Origin: Odiellus spinosus
Lineage: Eukaryota > Arthropoda > Arachnida > Opiliones > Phalangiidae
Length of the DNA: 64,000 nt
Assembly (NCBI GenBank): GCA_963920705.1
Contig: CAWUCO010000292.1
Location: 62,001 to 126,000 of the forward strand
Reading direction: 5' to 3'
Under the pieces are notes generated by a model. That model did no database searches, was not told where the DNA came from, and saw only the letters and a list, made by a program, of their open reading frames with translations. Of this stretch, positions 1 through 11,706 are shown piece after piece (position 1 is the stretch's first letter; the number at the start of each line of letters is the position of its first letter). The position numbers and the translations under genes were made by a program.

Positions 1-181
1 CACTCCATGCAACTTCTTCTCCCACATCGGGGTATTCATCGTCTCTAAGAAAAGTTTCAGCCACTCCAAAGATACTGATCTGCTCGGCAAGGAGCACTTG
101 GCGCAATTCCTCCCATTTTTCTCTTTTTCGTCCCCCATTAATATTGAGAAAGCCAATCTCTAGAGTAGGTGAACTTTTCAT
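1..181 (-). CDS. Non-LTR retrotransposon ORF2, N-terminal start of APE endonuclease (partial, runs off window)
   Basis: Read on the minus strand from an ATG at 181-179, the frame stays open to the window edge, about 60 codons. The residues begin MKSSPTLEIGFLNINGGR and continue with a block ending SIFGVAET, which fits the first strands of the apurinic-endonuclease domain of LINE ORF2 (the N of the LNINGGR block corresponds to the family's early metal-site Asn, and the E of VAET to the catalytic Glu region). The protein would nick target DNA and, further on, reverse transcribe the element RNA; the reverse-transcriptase part lies outside the window. The start ATG overlaps the ORF1 stop as ATGA, so ORF2 could be translated by termination-reinitiation. 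Clade (CR1/L2/Jockey-like) cannot be fixed from this piece. Confidence 0.8.
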   Translation of the reverse strand, partial: MKSSPTLEIGFLNINGGRKREKWEELRQVLLAEQISIFGVAETFLRDDEYPDVGEEVAWS

Positions 182-1380
182 CCTCCTTCCTCTTTTGTAT
201 GGGTGTCAGTGTTTAGCGCCGGCTGCCCCACCGCTATCTGGATGGGAGGCGTCGTTGCTGATTTATGTTGTTTCGTGTGTTTTGCTTTAGTGTCTCCATT
301 CGCCTCAGCGTCGGTTTTCCCCTCGCTATCAAGCTTTGAGGCGCTGTTTGACTTGTCTTTCTCCGTGCATTTAGAGGCAGCAGCTCGATTTGCGAAGAAG
401 CATTTTTGCCGACGACGTTCTGTCCACGTGAAGTCCGCTTTGATGCTCGCTTCCTTAAAGCCCTCCTTTGTCCGGAGATCTTTCGCTGCCGTGAGAACGG
501 TGTGTCTCATTTTCGACTCTCCGAGTTGGAGCCGGACAGGGAGCGGAAGTTGCCCGTCCCCTAGGAAACGGGTACATGAAATTTCCTTTACCGCCTCTTC
601 CTCCAGATTTAGGGTATTGGCTAGCCAGTAATGAGCTGAGGGGGCATTGTCGAGGGCTTTATCCGCCACGCCAAAAACTATGACGTTCTTAGCCTTTTCC
701 ATTTTAACACGTTCCTATTGAACGGCTGCTCTAACCGCCTTTTGGAAAGATTGGCCCCTTAGGGCTGTCATGTCTGGTCTATTGGGCGCTACTGGCACCT
801 CACGGTTCTCAATCTGGGCCCGGAAGTCTTCAATGATTTTATGGTTCGCCGCAAAATCCTCCGCGATCGCTCCGAATTTTGAATTGATATCGCCCATTTG
901 GGTTACCAATTTGTCATCCACCATGGAAGTTATTTCGCTAATCTGAGTTTTCAGCTTATCATCGATAATGGCCAGGCATGACTTTTTTACTTCCTCCTTG
1001 ATATTTTGCACCTTGCGACTGATATCCTCCGTGAAAGAATCAAATTTCGCGACCAATTCCGACGTCATAACTCGAAATAATGCGTTCATCGCGGTAATTA
1101 TTCGGTCTTCCATCCCTGTTTCTTCCACCGGGGTATCACCCTTCTTCCCTTTAGGCTGCTTAATTAGCTTACTACTTGGTGGTGGCGTTATGGACGGCTG
1201 GGGAAATGTAGAGCTTAAACCCGTGCGTGACTGTCTTGTAAGGCACTGACTGTGCGGAAGCGGGCTGAATTTTTGGTTTGAATTTCCCGCGCTCGAAGGA
1301 ACTGGAGATTTCTGAGGAGACTTCGCCATCTTTTGTTGGAGCTTAGACTGCCAAATCGTAACCTCCCTCTTGCTTCCCAT
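178..1380 (-). CDS. Non-LTR retrotransposon ORF1 protein, interrupted by one in-frame TAG
   Basis: Two open stretches, 1380-715 (221 codons) and 702-178 (174 codons), lie in the same frame. Only a TAG at 717-715 and four codons separate them, so I read them as one ORF1 of about 400 codons. The N-terminal part is Ser/Pro/Lys-rich (residues 1-90). Residues about 95-200 are predicted helical, with repeated DDKL.TQ-type heptads, and look like the trimerising coiled coil of ORF1 proteins. After the stop, KNVIVFGV looks like the first strand of an RRM-like domain, followed by a basic RRRQK segment and a Lys/Asp/Thr-rich tail. ORF1 proteins bind element RNA in cytoplasmic particles. The base composition is clearly more GC-rich than the neighbouring DNA. 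The TAG may be a mutation in a dead copy or a readthrough codon. It could also separate two genuine ORFs, but the shared frame and five-codon gap argue against that. Confidence 0.75.
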
Positions 1381-1720
1381 TATAATGGAGAGGGCGATAT
1401 AGATAGGTGGTAGAACGAGTTTTTATAAAAACTCTCCCTTACCCTCGCCTTTGTTAAGACCCCGTTTCTTGGACGAGGCGTTAGTTCGGTCTTCAAGGTC
1501 AGTCGAGAGACTGGGGGGAGGGGGGAGGTGCATTGGCCAGCTTGTAAACCAAAATGGACGGAAAGCGGCTTCCTCGTTTACCGTTATTGCGGCGAAAAGG
1601 TTCGAGCACTGGACTCTTGCCCCGGAGGCTAGCGGCCGCTTGCGAATAAATTGGTGGGGTCCACGACGGTCTCACCGAGGGCGCTAACCCTAATAAACTT
1701 AATGCTTTGTTTTTGCGACG
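1381..1720 (-). promoter_or_regulatory. Probable 5' untranslated/internal promoter region of the LINE
   Basis: The roughly 340 bases upstream of ORF1 are GC-rich and end abruptly near 1700, where the sequence returns to the AT-rich background. That fits a LINE 5' UTR carrying an internal promoter. The exact 5' end is not marked by any target-site duplication I could see, because the 3' end of the element lies outside the window. Confidence 0.4.
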
Positions 1721-3841
1721 TTAAAAGCCGTGTGGGCGTCCAAAATTTGGCCAATGAAACATATCAGTACTCAACCGATGTATTATAGAAAAAACCGTAA
1801 AGGGGCCAGTTTAATTAAACTTTCGCAGATGAATTTACGGAGCTCCAAAAATGCGACTACTCGCAACCACGTACAGGGCGTACATTGCCCATACAGTAGG
1901 GAAGCAGTTGGTGGTTGCCGGCATCCGATCACTACTATACAATGATCGAAAAAAGTGCCAAGAATAATCGGATGGTTTGCGATTATAAAAAATGGAATCC
2001 CGAAGAAATTTTGTTAAAAACCTTATAGATGTATATCTCCTCTTGAAAAATTTAAAAATAATTCATTGAAAATCTGGTACAATCCCACAAATTAATAATG
2101 TCGAATAAAAGTTACTGTTTTATGTTGAGACCAAATTTAACACGGATATTGAGGTGAAACTAACATGACTATGGAAGTTCATTATTCTGTATACCAAGTC
2201 AACACGACAACTGAGATGATTGGGATATTGGAATGAAACTCATCAAGCTACGAAATGCCTTTGGCGTCTATATGAAACCCGAAGTTAATAATTATATCAA
2301 GAAGTGTACTATTTCGTATTTTCACGTGCCATGGAATTTACGTTGCTCTCCCCCCTTCGCGCGGATATAAAAAGTTCGGTAACGCGCCTGTAAGGCCCAC
2401 GTGACTTGGCTGACCGCTTTACAAGGTACATAAAGAGACTGTGGCGCGGAACCAAAAAGCATATTTCCTTTCAAATCACGCTCCCAGGTTCCTAAGGCAG
2501 AAGATTGGCCATAAAATTATTGTCAGCTGCCTGTATATTGTTGGTAGCCCCTAAGCTCTAGGTATGGTTTTTGTTATGACAATGGTTATTTTGGTCAAGC
2601 TATTAATAATTATTAATGGTTATCAATCGGAAAACCCTAGATGCATTCCACGTTGGGGAAATGTAAGTATATGAAATATAGTTTAATATTTTGTAAATAA
2701 TTGTTTATAATTCAGGATAGATGGAAGTAATTACAACAATTTAAGCGCGACCAGGGTTAAAAGTAACACTGTAATGGAGATTTCGGGCTTTCATTGCTGA
2801 AATGCAGTATTTTACTAGGAATATTAATTTTTTAAAAGAACAGTAGGAATTTGACTGGAAAATGCGTTTTGTATTTCACCAACTAAACTGGACCTGTGGT
2901 GAAAACGGGCTTTGGGTAGGGGAATGGCGTTTTTTAGGTAAGTTGGAGTGGGTTAAGTTGGGTTATGTTGTTTTCGGTATGGATGTGTATAGGTTTTTAT
3001 GGGTTAGGTAAAATGGATTAACAATATCATTTATAGCTTCAGTAGCATTTTCTTTGCTTGAGCAGGTAAAGTTAAAAGTGCAATTAATGAAATTTCCATT
3101 TTATTTTAATATGAATAAATACATTTTAGAAAACTGAAGATAGATATTAAATAGGCATTTCTAAATTCTTAGCTGGTGCATCTTAATACGGCGAGTGTTT
3201 ATTCAATTTGTAATTTGATAGCATGCTACGGTGTACGTAGTGGTTTCTGATTAGTATTTCTTTTGGGCGGCGTTCTATCGAATGGAACACATCAAAACCG
3301 CACTTTTGTGCTGCGTGTGATCGTTTGGGACACATCAAAAACCGCCATCGGTCAAAAGGTACTAAACAGTAAAAACAACGTCCTATCAGAAAGTCAATTG
3401 AAACTAACCTTGAAGTGAAAAACTTGGTCTCAATACGAACGAGTGGCAGGAAATATAAACAATACATGCGTTGAATTAAAAGATATAAGACGGTGTCTAG
3501 CATACGCATTGTTATTGTTTTTGCGTGATGGAATTTTTGAGTGAGTGAATATATTTATTGTCATCATTATTAGAAACAACGCCCTAGCTGGTTTTATTTT
3601 AAAATTATGTGGAAAAACTTGATTATATGGTATATACAAATTTGAAACAGCGCCGTGAGGCGTTGTTGATTTATACCTAGCTTTTACAACTACGCAGAAG
3701 GCAATTCTGAATTAAACTCGGTGAAACTAAATTGATAGAAGTTTAAGCAATGAAGCTGTGATGCTTACATTTGTGGCGTATTTTTTCACGAAGCAAACAC
3801 AAATTATACTAAACCTTCTTTTCCTTCGCACTTCAAAAAAG
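1721..3841. other. No gene recognised; AT-rich intergenic DNA
   Basis: Only short open frames with no recognisable product. There is a short run of TTAGG-like words (GGTTAAGTTGGGTTATGTTG) near 2950 and an AT-rich background with no clear repeat boundaries. Confidence 0.5.
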
Positions 3842-4607
3842 CGCATTTATACCCAAGGAATTCAAAACCGTGAAGGGACAGAAATAAAAAAATTCAAACT
3901 CATGAAGGAACAGAAACTAATTATTCGAGAAAGAACAATTAAATATCTTAAAATTATAGTTAGTGGTTTTAGTCTACTACTCCAAAACTTTAATTAAGAT
4001 TAAATATTTTCCAAAAACCGCATAAAGACGACCTAGGAAAACAACTGTTCAAATACATTTATTGTTAAATTTCTAAATTTATTTAAGTTACATGGTATTA
4101 TTAATAAAATATAAGTCAAAACTTCATTAATATGTTCCTTCTACGATTATTTTACATTTACATGTCCGAGGCAACTGCTCTTGAATATACGTATAAGTAT
4201 ATTGAAAATTTTAACCTTCCCGTTTAGTGTAAAAGAAAATTCTATTAAATTTCGACATCTAATTTAGCGTTTAACGGCGGCATATATTTGAAAATTTCGG
4301 AAATTAAAAATCTTTAAAACATACCCTTGCGCATGACTTTTGGTAAATATGTATACATTAAAGGAACTTCATTCAAGGCTAGTTTCATTAGTGATACTGG
4401 AAGAATTGAGAATTATCATTAAAAAGAAAGAACGGTTTCCTAGGTCGTCTTTATCCGGTTTTTGGAAAATATTTAATAATAAAATCTTTGGAGTAGTAGA
4501 CTAAAACCATTAACTATAATTTTAAAGATATTTATTTGTTCTTTCTCTAACAATTAATTTATGTATGTTCACGGGTTTGAATTTTTTAGGTATAAATGCC
4601 AAACAAA
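3842..4607. repeat. Foldback (inverted repeat) element, imperfect arms
   Basis: The segment 3842-4047 is repeated in inverted orientation at 4431-4607. The inner edges share CCTAGG followed by TCGTCTTTAT, the middle shares GGAGTAGTAGACTAAAACC, and the outer edges share GGCATTTATACC-like sequence. The left arm has a small internal duplication around AATTCAAA..CGTGAA. The loop is about 380 bases with no coding potential. It looks like a non-autonomous foldback DNA element; no target duplication was identified. Confidence 0.75.
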
Positions 4608-4721
4608 ACATGGTTTTTGTATAATAAACTTATTACATACCATGTTGAGTAAATAGAAGAAATTATGTTTACTTCAGAGAAAATGACATGGTAATTAAAA
4701 ATAAACTTTATTGTAAACAAA

Positions 4722-4747
4722 ACGTTTCGAGCCGAGGCTCTTCTTCA
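4722..4747 (-). ncRNA. Stem-loop with hammerhead-like core (CTGAAGA ... CGAAAC)
   Basis: On the minus strand the site reads CTGAAGAAGAGCCTCGGCTC followed by GAAACG. A GAGCC/GGCTC stem sits between CTGAAGA and GAAAC, resembling helix II and the flanking core of a type I hammerhead ribozyme of the kind carried by Penelope-like elements. One extra A lies between core and stem, and helices I and III are not evident, so catalytic activity is doubtful. Related motifs occur near 27300, 30765, 44710 and 55915. Confidence 0.3.
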
Positions 4748-5139
4748 GTCGCTCGTTAGATTTACTTTAGTTTTTCTCCTAAAGCAAATTTAATTGGAGC
4801 GGCCAGAGATCTTGGTGGAATTTTCGAATATGGCCTTTGAGCCGAAATGGTTGGCCACCCCAGCTCTAGTAACTTTGATCATCCCGTAATTCAATCATCT
4901 ACAATAGCCGCTATTATACCACTTAAATTCTGAGCTCTAAATTGAAAATAAAAGTATTGAAAGAAAATAAGACTTGTAGCTATGAAGACATAATAAGTAT
5001 CACCTTTTCAGCTGGTACAATGTGTCTATAATTATACATAATAAACTTATTATTTACCATGCCGAAAATATATTTGAAATTCAACTTTTATTCAGAGAAA
5101 AACGACATAGCATGAGTAGTTAGGCCTGTACAACAAAAA

Positions 5140-5400
5140 TGAGGAAACCCTTTTATCTTTCCACTCTGTCCAAAAATCAACCAATGACGTCATCACGTCA
5201 TAAAATTTCCATAAATCACGCCCCCAAAATAAACAAGAAGGGGGACATCTTTCCACCCCCTCCATTAACAAATACGCCTATTGGGCCCCGCCCCCAAAGT
5301 CGATAAACAGCGCATCCGTCAACATACGAAGTCATCCATCAAGAAATTTGCCTAATGGGCCCCACCCAGAAAGTACAAAAAAGACCCTCCAGCGCCCTAG
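5140..5400. repeat. Terminal block with GC boxes and CRE-like sites, left end of the palindrome
   Basis: This block carries TGACGTCA at about 5185, a second TGACGT-like word, repeated GGGGGCGGGGCCC/GCCCCGCCCCC runs and TTTCCACCCCCTCC. The same kind of block occurs inverted at 24060-24420, and as a second pair at 25780-25990 and 52255-52645. The arrangement looks like subterminal control sequence of one element family. Confidence 0.6.
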
Positions 5401-7957
5401 CCCCCAAAATCAACATTTAAGCGACAGTGACACAACAAAAAATATATTTTTTTCTTTCGGCTTTATAGCCAAAATAAAGGGTTTCGCATGTCTACCACGC
5501 GATTCTGCAAAGGTCAGATGACACGAGTCTGGTTCTTTTGATCCCCGCGTACCGATAAATACCTGAAAGGGGTAAAGATGGCACCCAGTCTTTTGATACA
5601 AAAACCACTTTTTTGCCTTCTGTTCTCGTGACCTCCGTGGTTAAAGGACTATTTTAATCCTGTTTTACCCAATTTTTACTGATTTTTTTTTAAGGTTTTT
5701 CATTGGTGTATATGACATGTGACGTCATAAGACCAATTGTTGTGTATTGTGACCTGTTGAAAAAGCAATGTTATTCACCCCTTAAGACTGGAGATGATTA
5801 TTTTTAATTGTTAACTCTCTAATACAATGATGATCTCTGAAGTAGAGTCACACCTTGTCGTATCGGTCTGGTTGTAGCTCCTTTAATGTCCAAGGTTGTA
5901 AGTCCAACGTGGGAAGGAAGCTAGAGATCTTCGGTTTGTACAGAAGCTTCTATTTGTGAGGATGTAGCTCTGAGATTATCCAAGGCTGCATGCAATCCAA
6001 CGTGGCAAAGGTGTTAGAAACATTCTTCTTATAAAGAACCTTCCAATTGAGAGGTTTTGAATTTCAATTTCAAAGTTATCCCAATATTTGAAACTATATT
6101 TAAAGGGTTACGGGCCTGATTATTTTATAAGAAAAAAAGTTAAAAAAATTACTATTATGAGGGGGATGAGGGCTGTTAATCAGAGTTAAATCGCAATACC
6201 TTACCTTTGTAATGAACTTTAAACAGGATTGGTAGCCGTAAAAATCCATAAAGTTGTTGTTTTGTCTTATTGACTTGTTAAGCTCTTGTTGACTTGTTAA
6301 GCTCTTTTTGATGAAGATGATACAGTTAATTACTATGCTAAGAGGTTTGAATTCTTGATCTTGGAAAGGTATCATAATCCACTGAGCTTATATTCTTCGA
6401 CCTTGATTATCCATTGTCTGAAAAATGTAAGGTTTCGTTATTAATGAAATTTAAAACGGTTTCAGTCCTTAATGAATGGTCTTACTAGTATAGATTTTTT
6501 AATTATTATATTTGATTGGCAGACATTTTATCCAAATTCCAATCCCGTTTTTCAAAACGAAGGGATTTTATCCAGTAGCGTTTTAACAATAGTTTAATTT
6601 TCCCAAAGAAATGTAGAAAAATAAAAACTATATTTTGGGTATGATGTAAAAAAGCATTACAATCTAATTAAATTATTCGCTTGTATAAAATTGATTGGGA
6701 ATATGGCATTGTCAATTTATTGAAAACGCTTAAGGTGTACTAATATCTTGTAACGTCTTCTTTTTTAAAAAAATATATGGCTTTCGAGTTGAAACTGTCT
6801 CTTCAATCAAAATAACAAACGTCGCGGCGCTGGCAAGGTCTTTCTACGTGTTTAATCTCTTCTATATTTTATAGATCTTAGGTAATCCGTGCGAGTATAG
6901 AAACACCTTTATTTTAAATATTTATATTCTCTCTGTAGTTTTTTTCATAATAGAACGGAAACTATAAGGGGAATGTATTTTTTATAATTATAAAGTAAAT
7001 AAAAAGCTAAAATATTGTAACTTACTTTAACGATCCACACAGACTATACATTGTAAAATTAAACTATGATGTATTACACGCAATAATTTCTTTGATTCTA
7101 CAAACTTAGGCCTTCCTTTCAAGGGCGTGACAATTACTCCCCTGAGGTTTAAAAAGTTATTTATAAAGAAATATTTCATACTTTTCAAAACTAAAATTAT
7201 TTGTTAGTAGTGAGAGCTTCTGTTAAATATAATTTTATTCACATGGGACTTAATACACCTAATCACTTTAGCAGTCAGCTTTGATTTACTAGTAACTACC
7301 CTTTCAGACTTATATAAGAGATGATTCAAATCTCGCGGTGTCTAGAATTATAATTATGGTATACCATAAAACCAACTGGGTAACCATGTAATTGGAAACA
7401 CTTTCCCACACTACCAGGCTATGCCTCTATAGTTACCTAACATTATTTTGTGAAATAAATATCATCATAATCATAATTAACAAATATCGGTACATGTAAA
7501 ATCTTAACCTGGTAAAGGCTACTACTTTTCGAAACAGAGATCAAGCTAACACTACTTTCCAACACGGAGATCAAGAGTTGCATTCTCTTTTGAAATGTTT
7601 CAAATTATAATGAATGTATGAATAAAAAAATATGCGAGGGAAATATATATCTCTAGGTGTAGGATGGAAATACGGCCATGAAATAGCTACGTAATTAAAG
7701 AGCTGGTAACTGATGGTTCTCTTAAACAAGACAATTTGCGCATTCTCTAAGAAAAATTCAGATTATTCAATAAAAATTCATAAAAATCTACATTAATTAA
7801 TATTTGATGACAGAGAAGTTCTGATGTTTTCGATAGAATTTAGAGCTCAAAGAGCGCGTTGAATGAAATTTTGTTTTTTAGAACGCCTGACACGCTTTCA
7901 AACGGTTGCAATCTATGAAATACAGAAAAGAGATCGAAAAATTTTCCTAAGATTTCT

Positions 7958-9187
7958 AAATACCTTCTTGGATCCACCTTACACTGAAAGCCAAACGTTC
8001 ACTATTTAGTGTGTATAGAATATTAAAGCCCTAAAAAGATGAGGTGCCTAATTTGGGGAACTTTGTGTAGCTTTACCGTGTCATAACACTCTCAAGAAGT
8101 CATATTTTATTTGAAAAGGGAGGCACACATTCCGTATATATCGACGTTCTTAAAATGTGGATTTAATAATAATTATCGCTTTGAAGTCCTTAAACTATAA
8201 TAGAGAAGGAATTATATCGATAGTTTCTGTATGTCTGTGTGTTTCAAGACGCACTTGTCTAAAAAGTAAGATGGCTTTCGACCAGAACTTCAACGGCAAT
8301 ATTATTGTTTCATATGGTTATGTTCAAAGAAACAATATTTTGTTGAAACTTAGACCTTGTTGCTTTAGACAAAATTTATTAATTATATTCTTACATGTGT
8401 TGTTATTCTTCATACATAAAAATAAAAAAGTTCGCTGCTAACTTATAAATAAACAGAGCCATTATTAAAAAATAGCGTGATATGCCTGGCTAGGGGAAAT
8501 CACCGAAACTGGTTTTTTGAGTCTTACTGGGAGAAAAGGAAACGATAGGCTAAGAAATTGTTCAAAATGAACTAGTGTTAAGATAGGCTTATAATTTGAC
8601 TTCAAGACAAACAAGGAGTTTATCCTCGGTACGTCTAAGAAAAGAGCGATGCACTAATCACTCTCGGATTCCCTGTACACGAAGCAGTGATTTTTAAATA
8701 TTACTAAATACTTTAGTACTGTCAAAGGTACATCCTATATACCGATTACGCTGACTGGCCCCTCACAAAGAGAACGACATGCCTCCTCGTTCTCTGTCAA
8801 ACAAAAGTTGGTCAGTGGTCTATTATTAATTGACAAGATTGTAATTTTGAACGATCCTCACGGCCGGGCTTGTCTGACTCAGAAGGAAATTTCTCATCTG
8901 TGTAGCTGCGCTATCTTCACGGCTCGAAGGTTGAACATCTTGGCTACACATGAGTTTTCTGATATCCCGTTGAAGCATGTTCTTCACTTCGTCCATCAAT
9001 TCCATCTTTTTAAGTCGAACTTTCTGGGGTTGTACGTTGAACTACTATTCGAAGTGCATGGTTGGATTTATCGGACTTCTCCTTAAATAATAATAATATA
9101 GTAATAATAATAAATGTATCTCAAGTTTATCGTTAAATGAATGATTAACGAATTATTATGAAAATTAATTCAATTTCCATCACACTC
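7958..9187. repeat. Tandem duplication in the left arm, copy 1
   Basis: Starts at CTTGGATCCAC and ends at TTTCCATCACACTC; copy 2 follows about 10 bases later. This copy has about 170 bases (8506-8680) and about 50 bases (8868-8930) that copy 2 lacks. It holds two short open frames (94 and 92 codons) with no recognised domain and no counterpart in copy 2, so I do not call them genes. Confidence 0.75.
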
Positions 9188-9196
9188 AAATATTTG

Positions 9197-10203
9197 AAAA
9201 TACTTTCTTGGATCCACTTTACACTGAAAGCTAAACGTTCACTATATAGTGTGTACAGAATATTAAAGCCCTAAAAAGACGAGGTGGCCTGTTCGGGAAA
9301 CTTCGTGCAAACTTTACCCCGTCAAAACACTTTCAAGAAGATATTTTTTATTTGAAAAGCGAGGCACAAATTCCGTATTCATCGAAGTTCTTAAAATGTT
9401 GATTTAATATTAACTATCGCTTTGAAGTCTTTTAATTATAATAGAGAAGGAATTATATCGATAATTTCTGTATGTCTGTGTTTCAAGATGCACTTGTCTA
9501 AAAAGTAAGATGGCTTTCGACCAGAACTTCAACGGCAATATTATTGTTTCATAGGTTTATGTACAAAGAAACAACACTTTGTTGAAACTTAGACTATGTT
9601 CCTTAAGACAAAATTTATTAATCCGTCTCTTAAATTAATTCTTACATGTGTTTTTTTTCTTCATTTATAAAAATGAAAACGTTCGATGCCAACTTACAAA
9701 TAAACAGAACGTGATTTGCCTGGTTAGGGGAAATCGCCGAAACTGTACACGAGGCAGTGATTTTTAAAGATTACTAAATGCTTTAGTACAGTCTAAGGTT
9801 CATCCTATTCCCTTATTACGCTGACTGGCCCCTCACAAAGAGAACGAGAGGCTTACTCGTGCTCTGTCAAACAAAAGTAGGTCAGTGGTCTATTATTTTT
9901 GACAACATTGGTATTTTGAACTATCCCCTCGGCCGGTTTGAACATCTTGGCTAAGAATCGAGTTTTCTGATATCCCGTTGAAGCATGTTCTTCACTTCGT
10001 CCATCAATTCCAACTTTTTAAGTCGAACTTTCTGGGGTTGTACGTTGAACTACTATTCGAAGTGCATGGTTGGATTTATCGGACTTCTCCTTAAATAATA
10101 ATAATATAGTAATAATAATAAATGTATCTCAAGTTTATCGTTAAATGAATGATTAACGAATTATTATGAAAATTATGTTTAATTCAATTTCCATCACACT
10201 CTT
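9197..10203. repeat. Tandem duplication in the left arm, copy 2
   Basis: Repeats copy 1 with point changes and two deletions. The single right-arm counterpart (18345-20520 minus its insertion) matches this copy more closely than copy 1: both lack the 50-base segment and share TTGAACATCTTGGCTAAGAA. The unoccupied site ACACGAG at 9747-9753 corresponds to the target of the 18721-19973 insertion. Confidence 0.75.
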
Positions 10204-10279
10204 AGAAGCGAAGATATATTTAAAGCTTGCAGTCAACTTTCCGAATTATTTGATATTATTTGGAAGTCCTTCACAGGGG

Positions 10280-10890
10280 TTACACATTACTGTCGAATAG
10301 AAAAGTATCGAACGGTCCTAAGGTCGACTTTTTTCGCTGTTGGGATTAGGGTCGAAACAAAATAAGATCGAATATTTTTGATACTTAGTGACTACCGTCG
10401 AACACAATTTACTTTAGAGTCGAAATAGTGTAGAAAATATTGAAAATGGAAGAGCATATAACCGAAAAAGGAATAGAATCGAACTGAAAATGAATTATGC
10501 GTTATACACGATGTTTTGATGGTGTTGTGCCATTGGATTGAATTCGTAACATGAGAGATTTAAAGAAAATATTAAGTTTTTATTTGAAAAAAGAGGTTGG
10601 ATGGATTAACACAAGGAAAAAATTCGTGGGTTAAGTAATTGAAAAGTCAGAATACAAGATGGTTATGCGAAGCCGGATTGGATTAGGCTAGGTTAATTCA
10701 AACATGTTTCGACACAAATCCAAACATGGTTCGATACTAATCCAAAAGATTTCGACGAAAGTACGTTTGGAACTATTCTTTTCGATTCTAAAATTTTCTG
10801 TTGAATTCCTTTCGACTCTATTCCAGGAGCGTAAAAAATTTGTCACTAATCCGATTCGACACTATATCAACGCTAGTACTACACCCCCCT
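10280..10890. repeat. Cluster of TCGAA-containing short repeats in opposite orientations
   Basis: Words such as GTCGAATAG, ATCGAAC and GTCGAAAC recur every 15-40 bases on the left side, and their reverse complements (TTCGAC, TTCGAT) on the right side, as in subterminal repeat arrays of DNA transposons. The right half is present in the right arm of the palindrome at 17885-18070. Boundaries are not defined. Confidence 0.45.
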
Positions 10891-11424
10891 TCACATCCTC
10901 AAAAAGTATTAAAAAATTGAGCAAAATTGTAAAAAAATTTGAATTAGCAAAGAAAGCTACTTTATGTTAAACGAAAAATTTACGATAAGTTACACACCGA
11001 AGCCCTTCAATCGCTATTGGGCCATTAAAATCCAAAACTACATGGGTAGAAAGTCAAAGTGTTAAATAATACACTTTGTTTTTTAATTATAACAATTACA
11101 CATGCGTGAAATATTTACTTAAAAAATGTCTGATACAAACATTGTAAGTCTAGCGTTAATTAGAAAGAGGTATTACATATTTCACCTATAAATTATTCCA
11201 TGTACCTTTTTCTAATATAAAATCCTCCTTAGACTTTTTTATTCCAATGTGGTTTTTTTATTCCAATGTGGTTTTTCAATTTCAAACACTGTAATCATCC
11301 TATTTAATAGAGTGATTTTATGTTCTCCGAATATGTTTTAAAATAATGTTATTCTTGTTACTTTTAGCCGTACAGCTTTTAGGTTCTCAAATTCTCTACG
11401 ATTTTATTTTAAATTACTAAAGAA

Positions 11425-11706
11425 GTGAAGCAACATCTAGAAAATATTCCTGACTCTAAAGCTTCAACTATCACTGGTACCAGAAACCACAACATATTTG
11501 AGCCAATATCATTGTCCGAGTTAATGATGTACCGAATATCTGAAGACCAATTTGAATCAAGAGTTAAAGTTGCCCAAAACTATATTCTAAGTGAATTGAT
11601 GAATGCATTTCTCAACGTCTCGATTGGGTACATCGCATTAATACTGGAGACATTTAAAGAAGAAAATAACTTTTTAAAGAATTGTACGAAAAAAGACGGG
11701 CCATAA
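11425..11706 (+). pseudogene. Short open frame of unknown function in the palindrome arm
   Basis: A 93-codon open frame with no recognised family. The inverted counterpart in the right arm (about 15350-15610, continuing at 17305-17345) is broken by a 1.7-kb insertion and by base changes that end the frame. No intact copy survives, and coding function is unproven. It may simply be a chance frame in an old repeat. Confidence 0.2.

Noticed and set aside
203-631. Plus-strand frame of 142 codons (and 968-1249)
   Set aside because: Antisense shadows of the LINE ORF1 on the minus strand.
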